DNA of 64,000 nt, taken from positions 62,001-126,000 of the forward strand of contig JAJAGP010002243.1 of the NCBI GenBank assembly GCA_025084515.1. The letters run 5' to 3'. Positions 19,917-32,881 of the stretch are shown piece after piece (position 1 is the stretch's first letter; each line of letters opens with the position of its first letter). Origin of the DNA: Ancistrus triradiatus. Its lineage: Eukaryota > Chordata > Actinopteri > Siluriformes > Loricariidae. Below the pieces are notes generated by a model, which saw only the letters and a program-made list of their open reading frames with translations, did no database searches and was not told the origin of the DNA. The translations under genes and the position numbers were made by a program.

Positions 19917-22880
19917 CTGTGTAAGAGTAAGAATACAAACCATTACATTTTTAAAATAAACAACTAAAATGTTTGATTTATATTACTGCTTAGACTGCTC
20001 CAGTTCATTGCTGTTATGGAATCTTATGTGCTAATCGACAAATTTTAGTGCGACTTTTTATGAAATAAAGAAGGTAACATGGCAGCATTTTGGCTGGCTT
20101 ATATGGCTAATGTTTACCAAGTGGGAACACTGAGTACAAACTTCTTTTAGTAACTAGCTGATGTATACAAGTATAATGAAAATCCATCACTGGATTCAAA
20201 ATGGACTGTGACTCACTCCTGCTTTGTTTTCTCCACCCTCCCACTTGTCTTCAGATCAGAATGACTCACTTATTAAAAGTGGAATGTTGAGCCTATGTTT
20301 CCAAGCACCAGATATAATTTATAATACCCAAAGAAATGTCCTTTAATAAGACAATAAAGGATGAGGCTGAGGTGAAAAGAATCACGACTTGATTACCAGC
20401 ATAAGGTTAATTATGCTCTCATTTCAGGATACACTGGTCATTATCTCATGTATACCATGACCAGTTAATTAATGAATGGATGCACATATTGATTTTCTCC
20501 AATGTAAACAATATAGATTTTTACTTTATTAAGAGAGCACAAGCTTTTACATGGCAGTTGCTGTGGTTACATTCACTGATAGTTCATTCTTGTTCATTTA
20601 CACACATTTTGCTCTATAAATAAAAGCTTTATTTATATAGATAGGCACCATTTAACAACCATCAGATCAGCGCCCGTTCACTTTAACAACTGACGAAATA
20701 ATAATAGGAAATTAAAAATGGACTTTTAAATCTGGACACTGTGGTCCTAAACAGCTGGTCAAATTAAAGAAGCATGTGTATTTTAACTGGCAAAATTACT
20801 ATTTATGTCATACATTGATGTTTGCTTACATGTTTTTTATTGCATTTACTTTACATTAACTATTCGCCTAAGTAGGAACTACGTTACAGTTTGTGTTGAT
20901 ATCTGCATTGCCAGTTCTGGAATTTAGTTTTTCTTCAAGTGGACTCATTCCCTTTTGTTTCTGTGCACCCAGCGATGTATGTTTATTTTTGTTCATATTT
21001 CATTGTGCAAGTGTATATCTTGGTTCTCCTGTGTGATTGTAAATGTGTGCTTGTTCTGTCACGTATTTGAACAGTTCAACGGTGGATTTGATGACTGTGA
21101 AGAGCAATAAGTGAAAAAAGAAGAATACATATGTCAGTAACTGAAGAACCATGGTGTTGTGTATTTCCCGGAGGAAGTTATATATATATATAAAAGTTTA
21201 GTCTTTGGAAGCTAAAAGAGATGGTAGATTTCCACTGTTGTTCTCAGTAGTATCTCTGATACATGTACATAATGTTTGCAAAGCTGTCTTATGAAAATAC
21301 TTTTATATTTATATTACAATAGTATAAAAAGACTATGTGATTATGGTAATGTCCAGTCAACATCCATTTTGGTCAATGACCTGTTTCACAGAACGTAATG
21401 CGGTCATTAAATGGTGCATACCTGTAAATAAATTCTGCCAATTTAAAACATATTTAGAATAACCAATGAGTAATCTAATCACAATTTCATTGAATGATGT
21501 CATTGTAACTTTTTTACCAAGTTGTTAATCAGTGTGTGATTTATTTCCTTTTAATTAACTTTTTTCCCATTCCCTATTAAATGTTTATGGCTGCTGTTTT
21601 GCTGGTCCTCCAGTACTACTATCTTTCCTTCCCCATTACCTGGTTAACTCATTTAATTGGTACTTATTTTAGTTGTGGTTCAACATCAATATGTATACAC
21701 AGGTCTGAGAACAACTGGTATTTCTGCTTTTTTCTCACTGATTGCAAAATATCTGTATTACAATTATCAGTCAATCGGACATTATTCTATGGCCATGACA
21801 TAATAAAAAAGCGATCATTACAGCATAAATCATTTCATGCTTCTCAGAATTATCGTAATACGCATGAAAGAGCATTTAAGACTTTTCTTAAATACACAAA
21901 TACAAATAAAAACAGGACTTTTCAGACATACACTATAGGTATATATCTTTATAGTCTAATAGCTGATGTCGAGAAGTTTTGGGAATTTAAAATCCCATTT
22001 GACAAATAATGTGCTATTTTCTAAGGACTAAAGAAATTGTTAAAAATAAACCACAATACACAATAAACAGCTGCATGATATTAGAAGAAAAAAACCATCC
22101 TGCATCAAACCCTCCTGTCACAGTAGCATAACAGGGCCACACGTTCCGTCAGTACAAGCAAAATCCACTTGGCTGTGATCCAGGAATAATTTAATTTGAG
22201 TACACTGAATGTCTGGCTTGTCTGCTACAAGCAGCAGTTCTGAAGAGGTTCTCCATGTGCAAATATATTTTCTAACTGAAGGAGATAGGCTAAATGAACT
22301 AGCACAGGGTGAACAGAAACCAAAACATTCAAAAAATGCAGCAAATTAGCTAAACCCATCTATGCTGAAATAAAAAATACATTAAAAAAATACATATGGC
22401 TATAAAACATGGCTTTAACATAATAAGAACGGAACATGAAACATTAATAAATGAAGGACAAGTGGGGCATGCTGGGAGCTTCCAGGAATTTCCACCCACA
22501 GACAAGTTGAACTACCTACATCACACACAGGCCACCTGCCAAGGGAAAGACATCTCTGGAGGCCCCCAGCCCCCCACAAGGCCCGTCAGGTGAGCAAAAA
22601 CATGGTGATGCCCACATTTGTTAATCGGTGATGTCGGCCAAGGGCAACATGGTCCCAATGGACCACCACTCCTCTCTGTCCTGTCCAAACCACTTCAGAC
22701 ATCCATTTGAGGTTGACACATAAACCCTTCCAGTCACTCTGCAGCTTGGGACTAATCTCTCACCCACACCCTGCATGCTGCACTCTTGCTAGCTGATGTA
22801 CACCCGCCATAAGGGCCCACATGTGCACCATCACTGAGTTTGTGCCCTCTCCTTCCACCAGTTCTATTCTCTCACTAGAT
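19917..22880. other. Intron stretch, mostly unrecognised
   Basis: No exon is supported. The open frame at 21581-22009 is AT-rich and has no motif. A core of about 75 bp at 21348-21425 recurs at 52250-52322. The stretch 22440-22600 is GC-rich and open but lacks splice logic. Confidence 0.5.
21348..21425. repeat. Interspersed repeat, copy 1 of 2
   Basis: aatgtccagtcaacatccat, followed by tgtttcacagaacgtaa, matches 52250-52322 in the same order with about ten differences. The family is not recognised. Confidence 0.6.
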
Positions 22881-23108
22881 TTGGGCAGCAGGTGGCTCGG
22901 TGCAGGTACCACTGTTGTCTCACAGCAAGAAGGTCCTGGGTTCAATCCCAGGGTGGCGTGGTCTGGGTTCTTTTGGTGTGGAGTTTGCATGTCCTCCCTG
23001 TATCCGTGTGGGTTTACTTTGGGAACTGTGGTTTCCTCCCACAGTCCAAATATGTGTATTAGGTTAACTGATCACTCTAAATTGGTGCCAATCAGAGTGT
23101 GTGTGTGT

Positions 23109-23159
<51 letters not shown>

Positions 23160-23160
23160 A
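22881..23160 (+). mobile_element. tRNA-derived SINE ending in (GT)n
   Basis: Starts ttgggcagcaggtggctcgg (box A). The box B is ggttcaatccc. The common teleost SINE body follows (gtggagtttgcatgtcctcc, then gtttcctcccacagtccaaa). The 3' end runs into a GT array at about 23097-23158. Confidence 0.8.
23097..23158. repeat. (GT)n microsatellite
   Basis: About thirty GT dinucleotides with one CT interruption. Confidence 0.95.
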
Positions 23161-23167
23161 CCATATA

Positions 23168-24689
23168 TACTGCTCAAAAAAATAAAGGGAACACTTAACC
23201 AACACAATATAACTCCAAGTAAATCAAACTTCTGTGAAATCAAGCTGTCCACTTGGAAATTATTGGCAATTAGCAAGACACACTCTAAAAGGAGTGGTTC
23301 TGCAGGTGGGGACCACAGACCACTTCTCAGTACCTATGCTTTCTGGCTGATGTTTTGGTCACTTTTGAATGTTGGTGGTGCTTTCACAGTCATGGTAGCA
23401 TGAGACGAACTCTACAACCCACACAAGTGGCTCAGGTACTGCAGCTCATCCATGATGGCACATCAATGCGAGCTGTGGCAAAAAGGGTTGCTGTGTCTGT
23501 CAGCGTAGTGTCCAGAGACTGGAGGCACTGCCAGGAGACAGGCCAGTACACCAGGAGACGTGGAGGAGGCCGTAGGAGGGCAACAACCCAGCAGCAGGAC
23601 CGCTACCTTTGTACAAGTTGCAAGGAGGAACAGGAGGAGCACTGCCAGAGCCCTCCAAAATGACCTCCAGCAGGCCACAAATGTGCATGTGTCTGCACAA
23701 ACGGTTAGAAACCGACTCCATGAGTATGGTATGAGGGCCCGACGTCCACAGATGGGGATTGTGCTCACAGCCCAACACCGTGCAGGACGCTTGGCATTTG
23801 CCAGAGAACACCAGGATTGGCAAATTCGCCACTGGCGTCCTGTGCTCTGCACAGATGAAAGCAGGTTCACACTGAGCACATGTGACAGACGTGACAGAGT
23901 CCGGAGACGCCATGGAGAGCGATCTTCTGCCTGCAACATCCTTCAGCATAACCGGTTTGGGCAGTGGGGTCCAGTAATGGTGTGTGGGGTGGCATTTCTT
24001 TGGAGGGCCGCACAGCCCTCCATGTGTTCGCCAGAGGTAGCCTGACTGCCATTAGGTACCGAGATGAGATCCTCAGACCCCTTGTGAGACCATATGCTGG
24101 TGCGGTTCGCCCTGGGTTCCTCCTAATGCAGGACAATGCTAGACCTCATGTGGCTGGAGTGTGTCAAAAGTTCCTGCAAGATGAAGGCATTGAAGCTATG
24201 GACTGGCACGTCCGTTCCCCAGACCTGAATCTGATTGAGCACATCTGGGACATCATGTCTCGCTCCATCCACCAACGTCACATTGCACCACAGATTGTCC
24301 AGGAGTTGGTGGATGCTTTAGTCCAGGTCTGGGAGGAGATCCCTCAGGAGACCAGCCGCCACCTCATCAGGAGCATGCCCAGGTGTTGTAGGGAGGCCAT
24401 ACAGGCACGTGGAGGCCACACACAATACTGAGCCTCATTTTGACTTGTTTTAAGGAAATTACATCAAAGTTGGATCAGCCTGTAGTGTGTTTTTCCACTT
24501 TAATTTTGTGTGTGACTCCAAATCCAGGCCTCCATTGGTTAATAAATTTGATTTCCATTGATGATTTTTGTGTGATTTTGTTGACAGCACATTCAACTTT
24601 GTACAGAACAAAGTATTCAATGAGAATATTTCATTCATTCAGATCTAGGATGTGTTATTTGACTGTTCCCTTTATTTTTTTGAGCAGTG
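23168..24689 (+). mobile_element. Complete Tc1-like transposon with TIRs
   Basis: The ends are (C/T)ACTGCTCAAAAAAATAAAGG and its inverted copy (ttccctttatttttttgagc), each next to TA (23166-23167 and 24690-24691). At about 1.5 kb it is full length for a Tc1 element. The transposase inside is frameshifted. Confidence 0.92.
23401..24431 (+). pseudogene. Tc1-like transposase, frameshifted
   Basis: Starts MRRTLQPTQVAQVLQLIHDG with a paired-like helix-turn-helix (TSMRAVAKRVAVSVSVVSR) and an arginine-rich linker. It then shifts frame near 23610 and continues as VSAQTVRNRLHEYGMRARRP and LCTDESRFTLS (first Asp). It shifts again near 23960 and continues GGISLEGRTALHVFARG, LLMQDNARPHVAGV (second Asp) and SPDLNLIEHIWD (Glu), ending RGGHTQY and a stop. 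All three DDE residues survive, so only two shifts separate it from an open frame. Confidence 0.9.
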
Positions 24690-25287
24690 TACATACATAC
24701 ATACATACATACATATTTGGTCACAAAGCTGGCCACAAATCCAAAGCTGGAGTTACCAAATATGGATATAATATATGATCCAAGATGAGACCTCAAAATA
24801 TGAACTTCATTACATGCTCAAGAGCTATACTGTTAATTTTTTTTATAATTCTATTGTCATTCAAAACATATCTCATTCAGTGGTGTTTTTCCCTTCTCCA
24901 ACAATTTCTAAAAACATGCAGTAAAAAGACTTTACTGAAAAAGCACTTGTTTAAATGGAACAAGTTTCATGTGTTAGGCAATTCAAGGCAGGATGCCTTT
25001 GGTTCATACAGCTCATTGGGAAAGTATTTCAGGGCCTCAGATACATAAATAGGTATGCAAATTCAATTACAACAATATCTGATGATAAGAAATATGCACC
25101 CTTGAGGGACAAAAAGGAAGGATTTCATTTGATGCGAGCCCCTTTTCATTTTTCAAACTGTTGCACAAGCTTCGTCCTTCAATTATGTCTAATCATTTGT
25201 ATTCAATATAAGGCATCAAAGGAGTGATTCAGAGCAAGACAAAGAAAATAATCTATGACATATAGAAATAATGATTATGTAGTCTAC

Positions 25288-26255
25288 ACTGGTGCTTAAA
25301 AGTTAGTGAAGCATTTAGAATTGTCTATATTTATGCATAAATATGACTTAAAACATCATTTGATTTTCACAGTCCTAATAGTAGACAAAGACATATGAGG
25401 AAAAATAGTATACTTGGTGACTTAATTACTAAATGTTTCAATATTACATACCTGTGAGTGGCAAAAGTATGTGAACCTTTGCTTTCAGTATCTGGTGCAG
25501 CCCTCTTTTCTAGACAATGTTTGCATAAACAATGCTGTTAACTGTTGATCTGGTTTGGAGGAATTTCAGCCTGTTTTTCTGGGATGTTGGTGGGTTTCCT
25601 CACTTGAACGTCTGGCCTTAGGTCCTTTCACAAACTTGTTATTAGATTGAGGCCAGGAATTTGACATGGCCATTCCAAAACATTAACTTTATTCTTCTCC
25701 AACCTTTCTTTTCTAGAACGACCTGTGTGCTTGGGGTCATTATCTTGCTGCATAATACTTTTTCTCTTCAGATTCAGTTCATATACAAATGTCATAGCAT
25801 TTTCCTTCAAAATTTGCTGTTATAATTCAGAAATTATAGCTCCATCAGTGCTGGTTCACAACAAAACAGGACCAATCCTCATAATACCACCAGCATGTTT
25901 CAAAGATGGTATATGGTTCTTATGCTGGAATACAGTGTTTTCCTTTCTCGAGACATAGCACTTTTCATTTAAACCAAAAAAGTTCCAGTTTGGTCTCATT
26001 TGTGTACATTTCTTTTCAGTAGCCTTCTGGCTTGCCCACAAACAAACTGCAGATAGACAGCAATGTACAGAATACTTTTGTGACTCACATATATGTAATA
26101 TCCTATCATTTCTTCAAATAAATAAATGACCATGTGTAATACTTCCTTGCCTATGTGTAACATTTGTTTAATTTGGTTATCTTTATCTACTTTTAGTACT
26201 TCTAGGAATCAGGAAATCCGATGATGTTTTATGCAAAAATATAGAAAACTCCACT
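25288..26255 (-). mobile_element. Tc1-like transposon, internally deleted
   Basis: Same family as 52496-54070, inverted. The left end (tggtgcttaaaagttagtga) and the right body (tcaaataaataaatgaccat) are both visible. The minus strand keeps MQQDNDPKHTGRSRKERLEK with the second Asp. The N-terminal half is missing beyond about 26060. Many stops show an older copy. Confidence 0.75.
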
Positions 26256-26848
26256 GAGCAATATCTTGTTGAGATTAATTAACATTAAGTAAAATGTGTT
26301 AAATTCTTGATGAAGACAAGTACACTAGTATCTTGCCAAATGGGGGAGGGGGGTAAGTTGGCAAACAAGCTTTCCTTGTACACTTCAGTACTGCAAATAA
26401 ATAAATAAAGTTTCAGTCTCAAGTTTCCATTCACTTTTCCTGGTGTCAAAATGTACATATTTTAATTATCTAGGATAATACATGTATACAACATATAAAC
26501 TGTTCTTTCATGCCTACAATTACCATGACTACAAGTACAATTAACTGTTGTACAAGCTCTGGGAAATCATTATTTACAAATTAAACACTTTATATCAATA
26601 CCACATCAAATCAACCAGTGGAAATGTGTTCATATATCCAGATAAGAACATGAGCATTCCTAAATGCTTTACCACAGTTTAAAAGTTTAATGTCAGTATT
26701 TAAACACCATGAACTTACATGCCATCCCTGCCAACTAATCATTCCAAAGAATTAAAAAAAAACTGTGTTTTTGGCCATTATTTCTTAGAAAACTGTCTGG
26801 AATAATGCAGCACAATCTGCCAGGGAACATTTTTTTTGTTTTACTCAC

Positions 26849-27024
26849 TCCGCCAACTCTCTCGAAGTGCTCAGAGTCATGCTGAAAGTTGATGAGCTGG
26901 CCATTGAAGGCCCAGGAGAAGCTCACGGAAAGTGCTGGATCCATGGATACCTGGCAGGGAAGCACAATGCTCTCGCCCACCATGATCTCCATGCTGCTGG
27001 GGCCCTGTGTAATCCGACTCGGCT
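26849..27024 (-). CDS. cntn3: Contactin exon: first half of Ig domain 6
   Basis: Encodes PSRITQGPSSMEIMVGESIV, LPCQVSMDP (B-strand Cys), SFSWAFNGQLI (core Trp) and EHFERVGG. Acceptor attcag, donor GGCGGA|gtgagt. 176 bp, phase 1 to phase 0. A reading through the donor would run into intron. Confidence 0.93.
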
Positions 27025-27072
27025 CTGAATGGAAGACACAGAACACAGAGCCATCAGATCAGCTTCAAGCTG

Positions 27073-27074
<2 letters not shown>

Positions 27075-27130
<56 letters not shown>
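27075..27130. repeat. (CA)n microsatellite
   Basis: About twenty-seven CA units, 50 bp upstream of the Ig6 exon acceptor in gene orientation (it reads GT on the coding strand). Confidence 0.95.
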
Positions 27131-27134
<4 letters not shown>

Positions 27135-27469
27135 CAATTTTATGTTATTTTAATTAGCATAGAATGGTATACCGGAAATAAAAAGTAATTTTTTAAGGCA
27201 AAAATGGCAGGTTTTTGAAATATAAAAATGTAACCAAGATAAACCATGAATGAACTAAGAAAATTTCAAAAGCAATCAGAAACAAAATAACCTGGTTGCA
27301 TAAGAGTGCACACGTTTTTTGTAATTGGGGATGTGTTCAGAATCAACGGATCACATTGAAACTCATGTTATGTAGTAGCTAGTACAGTTACTACCAAATG
27401 ATTGTTTAATCAGCCACCAAATTATTCTGATTGAACCAGTTATAGTTGATTCTGTCAGAGAACGGCATC

Positions 27470-27690
27470 GCGGCACAAGCCTCACAGCTCCAGCAACCCC
27501 TTGTTTGATTTCAGCTCTGGACTCTGTCTTTATGGAGTTTGCACGTTCTCCCCACGTGTCCTGCTAATCTGGTTTCCTCCCACATTCCAAAGACATGCTT
27601 TAGATTGACTGGTCTCTCTAAAATGTTCCACTGCGTTGCATGTGTACTGCATATGCACGTGATGGATTGGTGCCCTTCCTATGGTTTTTT
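27470..27690 (+). mobile_element. tRNA-SINE, decayed copy
   Basis: Contains atggagtttgcacgttctcc and gtttcctcccacattccaaa, the same body as the SINE at 22881. The box A/B head is badly decayed. Confidence 0.7.
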
Positions 27691-27714
27691 TCTGCGCTGC
27701 ATCCTGTGCTAGAA

Positions 27715-28060
27715 CTCCAACTCAGAAACATTGGTCTTGCTGAAAAATGCATGGACGTCCCTGGAAAAACTTCTTGAATGCAGCTTATGTTTCTCTAAAC
27801 GCTCATTGTATTTCACTGCATTAACGCTGCCATTACAAAAGCATAATGGCAGCACTGTCACAACCCCATACCATGACAGACCATGGCTTTTGGACTTCTT
27901 GCTAATAAAAGCACAGTGCGCCCATTTCTTCCAAAAATGAACCAGAATACACATTTTCACTGTGTGATGGCCCATCCCTGATGCCTCTGAGCCCAGTGAA
28001 GTCGATGCCGCTTTTGGACATGGTTGATATAAAAATTAGTTTTTGCACAGTTATGTTTTA
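27715..28060 (-). mobile_element. Tc1-like fragment, same family as 2905
   Basis: The segment aaccccataccatgacaga is shared with 3362-3382. The minus strand reads remnants such as CNGSVNAVKYNE and a catalytic-core-like WYGVVTV. It is strongly decayed. Confidence 0.5.
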
Positions 28061-28359
28061 AGTGGCATTTGTGAATGTACCTGTGTATTGTAGTGCTTGA
28101 CAAATGCTTGCCAAAGTAATCTCTTACCCATGTATCAGCTATTGATTAATGACAGTTCTTGAGATAGTGTCGTCTTAAGTTTAGTCTTGCTGCCTTTGCC
28201 ATTTATGGGCTGAAAGTCCTCCAGATTATTTGAACTGTTTAATTATATTATGCACTGAGAAATAATATTTTTTAAGTATTTTTTATTGAATGTGTTGCAA
28301 TGGAAGTTTATTTAAAAAATAAATAAGTTATTTTTTGTTTGTTTTATGTTTTTTTTTTT

Positions 28360-28625
28360 TTTTCCAAGAAACTCTCTAACACTGATGATAAGACACGGAG
28401 ATTAGGTCTACATCAACATTAAAGAAGCTGCAAAAATTTGTGGCAAGGAAAGGTGGAGGAAATCACAAATGTCAACCTTTAGGAGTCAACTAGTGGAAAG
28501 ATTTCACAATACGGCACAGTAACAACCCAAAGCATACATAAAAGTCAATAAAGAAATGGCTTCACAAAATGATTGTTTTGGACTCCAGAGTCTAGACCTG
28601 AACTGAATTAAGAAAACAGTCGATA
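28360..28625 (+). mobile_element. Transposase remnant, probably Tc1-like
   Basis: The reading KAYIKVNKEMASQNDCFGLQ, then SLDLN, resembles the second-Asp to SPDLNP stretch of Tc1-like proteins. It has many stops and no ends are recognised. Confidence 0.35.
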
Positions 28626-30914
28626 AAATAAACTTTTGTGAGTTTATAGCATACAGCAAGGCACAATACCGTCCACTCTAGTGGCTGATGTGCAATTGTG
28701 ACATGAAAACTCATGCATATGGAAGAAAACAGCTATTGAATTTCTGTCCACTGTAGTAACCAGTCTGTGTGAAAGGGTTAAAGACATATTTCATTAGTTG
28801 AGCTTCAAACACATGTTGTCCACCTTAATGGACATATCACCAACTCCTTGAATAGAGCAAGTTAAAAAAATTTTTTGTTTGTTTTTTGTTTTTTTCCATG
28901 CCCAAAGAGTAATAAAAATACTCGGGAAAAAATTTTGAAGTAGGTTATCATAATTCATGCAAGAAAGGGTTAAGTCAAGATATGCCATGCTGACAGACTA
29001 AAAAAACTGAAGGATGTAATAAAATAAAAGGGTGCTTCAACAAAGTATAATTTAAGGGTCTGCAACCAGGTTATTGTAATTTTTTTTTTTCTTAAACACC
29101 TCTTAGAGGCTGTTTTTCAGACTATAAACACATCAAGTTTTCATTCACTAATGTGTTCTTACTACAACAGCACTAACACAGAGGCTAAAACATGGTCACA
29201 AGCAGTTATGTCGGTCTTCTGGCCTCCAAATATAATAAGTGCTGCAATTTATTGTGAGATTTGTCTTGAAAATATCATTGTGAGATTTTAGCTGGTGCAT
29301 AGACCTAACATTTTAATGGACTGAAACTTTAAAAGTCATATACAGCAGATTGCATCACCAGCTACGCTAAAAAAAAAAAAATAAATAAATTCTGAAATAA
29401 AATTAAAACAATGGGGCAAGTTCACATACAACCAAACTTTTGACTACTATGAAGAAACTAAAAGCATAGTCCTAACAGGCCAACACACTTTGTAATAATG
29501 TAGTCAGTGTCACAGAGCAGCTGGTTTGGACTCAGTTGCAGAGTGACACTGGCTTTGCCCTCTGGGAGCGCTAGAGGGTAAACCACGCCTTATAGAAACC
29601 CCAGGAAAGAAAGACATTCCCTTAATCAATATATTTTATATAGAATAATCATAAGAAATGAGAGAGTTTGTGTGTAACTGAGTGGGAATTTGATCCTGCG
29701 TTCTCAAGCTTACAAAGCATGCTCTCTACCACTGTATCAGTGATCAGCATTAGTAAATGCTTTTATGGGGCTGTGAAAAAGGCTGTGAAACACAAACAAA
29801 GAGCTGAGAACAAAATGGTATCTTTACAGACAAACAAACAATAAAACCAGCAACATCTCATATATAGAAACCACATGGATGCTCGGATGCTGGCTATTGA
29901 CCAGGTTAAATAGCATGTCAGCCAGGTGAAGCTCATAAAGACTAAGTGCAGCCTGTTAATGCTAACCCATGTGACCATGCCATGGCTTTTGGGAAATGTA
30001 GTTCAGATGGTTGCACTATACTATACTATACTCTCTGGTCAGATTGGACAACAGAAGGTGTAAATAAAAGTTCAAGCTGTTTTTATACTGTTTGTTATAA
30101 TTTAGAGTCAAGACAAATAAGACAAACTTATTAACTGAATATGGCAAAATGCTGAGAGTGTTGTGTCTAGAGTACATGGATTGTAATGGAGTCTGCCAAA
30201 AGGTCATGATAATTAAATTATAGTAAATGATTAAAGGAAGTATGGTGCATAACAAAAGTTAAAAGAAACACACAGTTCACATCCAGTCAGTTTTAAGTTT
30301 AATTCTAAAATCATAGATTAAGCACAACTAAGCACATGAAAAAAATGAGAACAGAAAGAAAATCCGATTAAAATTAAATCTGCAATGTTTTAAGATGGTG
30401 ATTTTAGTACTATTAGATGTGTATACTGAAAGGACTCAGGAAGGGATCTTAATCATAGCCAGCATCCTTATAAATCTGAGTGAGAAATAACTTTAAGAAT
30501 ACCCTTAATAAATAATAAGCAGAGACAATACAGTATAATGCACTGACTGTGCATGACATCAGAGAGACTTTCACAAATTATAGTTGAAGAAGGGGGTAAT
30601 GGCAATTCAAATTCGACCAGAGGCTGCTGGGCTTCTGCAGGTGGTCACCGTTACTATACCCCAGAGAATTACAGATGTTGGTGAAACAAGTGGTTCTGGA
30701 ATATTTAATCACTAGAGTCAGCAGAGTGGGTCTAGCATAACTGCTACCTGTTAGTGTTTGTAGAGCTGGAGGACTTCCTTCAGCACTTTGTCTCTTTCTT
30801 TCCTCCCCAAGTTCATTTCCAGTGAATCTAAGCAGAGCCCAGGCTTGTATGTTGGGTATTGGGTACTTTAGGAACTTTTATGCCCAATTCAAAGCAGTGT
30901 AGGTACTTTCTATA
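28626..30914. other. Intron stretch, no gene seen
   Basis: Only poly-T/A runs and a tRNA-like SINE scrap are noticed. On the minus strand near 29765-29690 the scrap shows agtggtagagagcatgc and a box B-like ggatcaaattccc. Confidence 0.5.
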
Positions 30915-31963
30915 CTTTCTAACTGTTGTTGGCAATGACAGAGGTCAAACGTTTCCTGTAAGTCTTCACCAGGTTGGCACACACTGTAGCTGGTATTTTG
31001 GCCCATTCCTCCATGCAGATCTCCTCTAGAGCAGCGATGTTTTGAGGCTGTCGCTGGGCAACACGGACTTTCAACTCCATCAACAAATTTTCTATGGGGT
31101 TGAGGTCTGGAGACTGGCTAGGCCACTCCAGGACCTTGAAATGCTTTTTACGAAGCCACTCCTTTGTTGCCCGAGCAGTGTGTTTGGGATCATTGTCATG
31201 TTGGAAGACCTTGCCACGTTTCATCTTCAAAGCTCTCACTGATGGAAGGAGGTTTTGGCTTAAAATCTCACGATACATGGCCCCATTCATTCTTCCCTTA
31301 AAACGGATTAGTCGACCTGTCCCCTCAGCTCCAAAGCATGATGTTTCGACCACCATGCTTCACAGTAGGTATTGTGTTCTTGGGATGCAACTCAGCATTC
31401 TTCTTCCTCCACGTTGAGTTTATACCAAAAAAGTTCTATTTTGGTTTCATCTGACCACATGATATTCTCCCAATCCTCTTCTGGATCATCCATATGCTCT
31501 CTGACAAACTTCAGACGGGCCTGGACATGTACTGGCTTAAGCAAAGGGGGTTACGCCTGGCACTTTTTTTTCCCCAGCTCTCTGCAAGTCATTCATCAGG
31601 TGTCGTTCTGGGATTTTTGGTCATTGTTCTCATGATAATTTTGACCCCACGGAATGAAATCTTGCGTGGAGCCCCAGATCGAGGGAGATTATCAATGGTC
31701 TTGTATGTCTTTCATTTTCTTACAGTTGCTCCCACAGTTGATTTATTCACACCAACCTGCTTACCTATTGTAGATTCACTCTTCCCAGACTGCTGCAGGT
31801 CTACAATTTTCTTCCTGGTGTCCTTCAACAGCTCTTTGGTCTTGGCCATGGTAGAGTTTGGAGTCTGACTGTTTGAGGCTGTGGACAGGTGTCTTTTATA
31901 CAGATCAAGGTCAAACAGGTGCCATTAATACAGGTAACAAGTGGAGGACAGAAGAGTTTTTGC
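30915..31963 (-). mobile_element. Tc1-like transposon, both ends lost
   Basis: The minus strand reads RFKGRMNGAMYREILSQNLL, then VFQHDNDPKHTARATKEWLR (second Asp) and SQSPDLNPIENLLMELK (Glu), a nearly intact C-terminal half (31356-30919). The N-terminal half is present but shifted (31868-31494 region). It belongs to the same family as the foldback at 42254. It is cut at 31963 and joined directly to another element. Confidence 0.85.
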
Positions 31964-31965
31964 TG

Positions 31966-32875
31966 CAAAACTCGGCATGCAACTATGCCTCAGGCACATA
32001 AATGATTACAGGTGTGGTCTGATTAAACACTGAGTCTTGCCACAAGAGGGGGTAAAAGTGCTTCCCCTGCTGCCCTATAAAAAAGCTCTCAGAGGTTACT
32101 TTCAGGTAGTTTTGGTGAGAGATTGTTGACTGCTAGACATGGCTTTACGATGCACTCAAAGACTTTGAGAGGGGTGAATCATTGGACTGAGACAAGCAAG
32201 ATGGTCATTTCAACAAACTGCCCGCCATCTAGGCCGTTGTGACCTAGCTGTTAAAAAGTGTTGGGAGCAGTGGTTCTGTGATTGCATGCACACACAGTGA
32301 ACAGGCTCCGGACGGCCCAGACAGAGCACCAGTGGAAAGGATTGTTTGATCTGCTGACAACCACTAGCATCTCCCACAGTTTCGCTCACCATCCAGACAC
32401 AGGTGCCACCGTCTCTACATACCCTTGTTTCTGCTCGGACCATTTCCAGGAGCTTAGCAGAAGGAAATTTGTTGTCACAGCATCCATTACGTGTCCTGCC
32501 ATTGACAGTCAGCCAACCACCATCGCCTTTGTTTGTGGTGGTGTTGTGAATGAAAAACCTAGACTGCTACAGTCTGGAACTGTATCGTCTTTAGTGATGA
32601 ATCCAGGCTCTCTTTGGGATCTAACATTGGTTGAGTTCGAGTATAATGCCCTAGTGGCGAGCTCTTCAATTCTGCCTTTGCTATGGACTGACACACTGCC
32701 CCAACTGCTGGTGTGATAATCTGGGTAGCCATAGCATACAGCATTCGGCCCTAGGGACACTAACAACTCAGCAATATATGCCAGACATCTTGCTGCCACA
32801 AGCTGCCTCTAATGGCAGGGCTTCCAACTGGCATTTTTCAGCAGGCTTATGCTCATCCACACTCAGGGTATGCAT
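31966..32875 (+). mobile_element. Tc1-like transposon, partial (same family as 60206)
   Basis: Starts inside the terminal repeat (ttgctgcaaaactcggcat) and carries decayed transposase segments, such as the NESRF-like LVMNPGSLWDL region. It matches 60240-60970 step by step. The 3' end is missing. The junction with the preceding Tc1 is abrupt. Confidence 0.75.
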
Positions 32876-32881
32876 TTAATT

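Noticed and set aside
21581..22009. 142-codon open frame in the intron
   Set aside because: AT-rich composition, Lys/Phe/Ser bias, no domain, and no promoter or splice signals.
22396..22593. Possible host exon (GC-rich open frame)
   Set aside because: No flanking acceptor and donor in a consistent phase, no recognised domain, and it lies between two Ig6/Ig5 exons that already join in phase.
30915..31868. Plus-strand open frames over a Tc1 copy
   Set aside because: They are antisense readings of the minus-strand transposase (DNDPKHTAR and SPDLNPIE are on the other strand).
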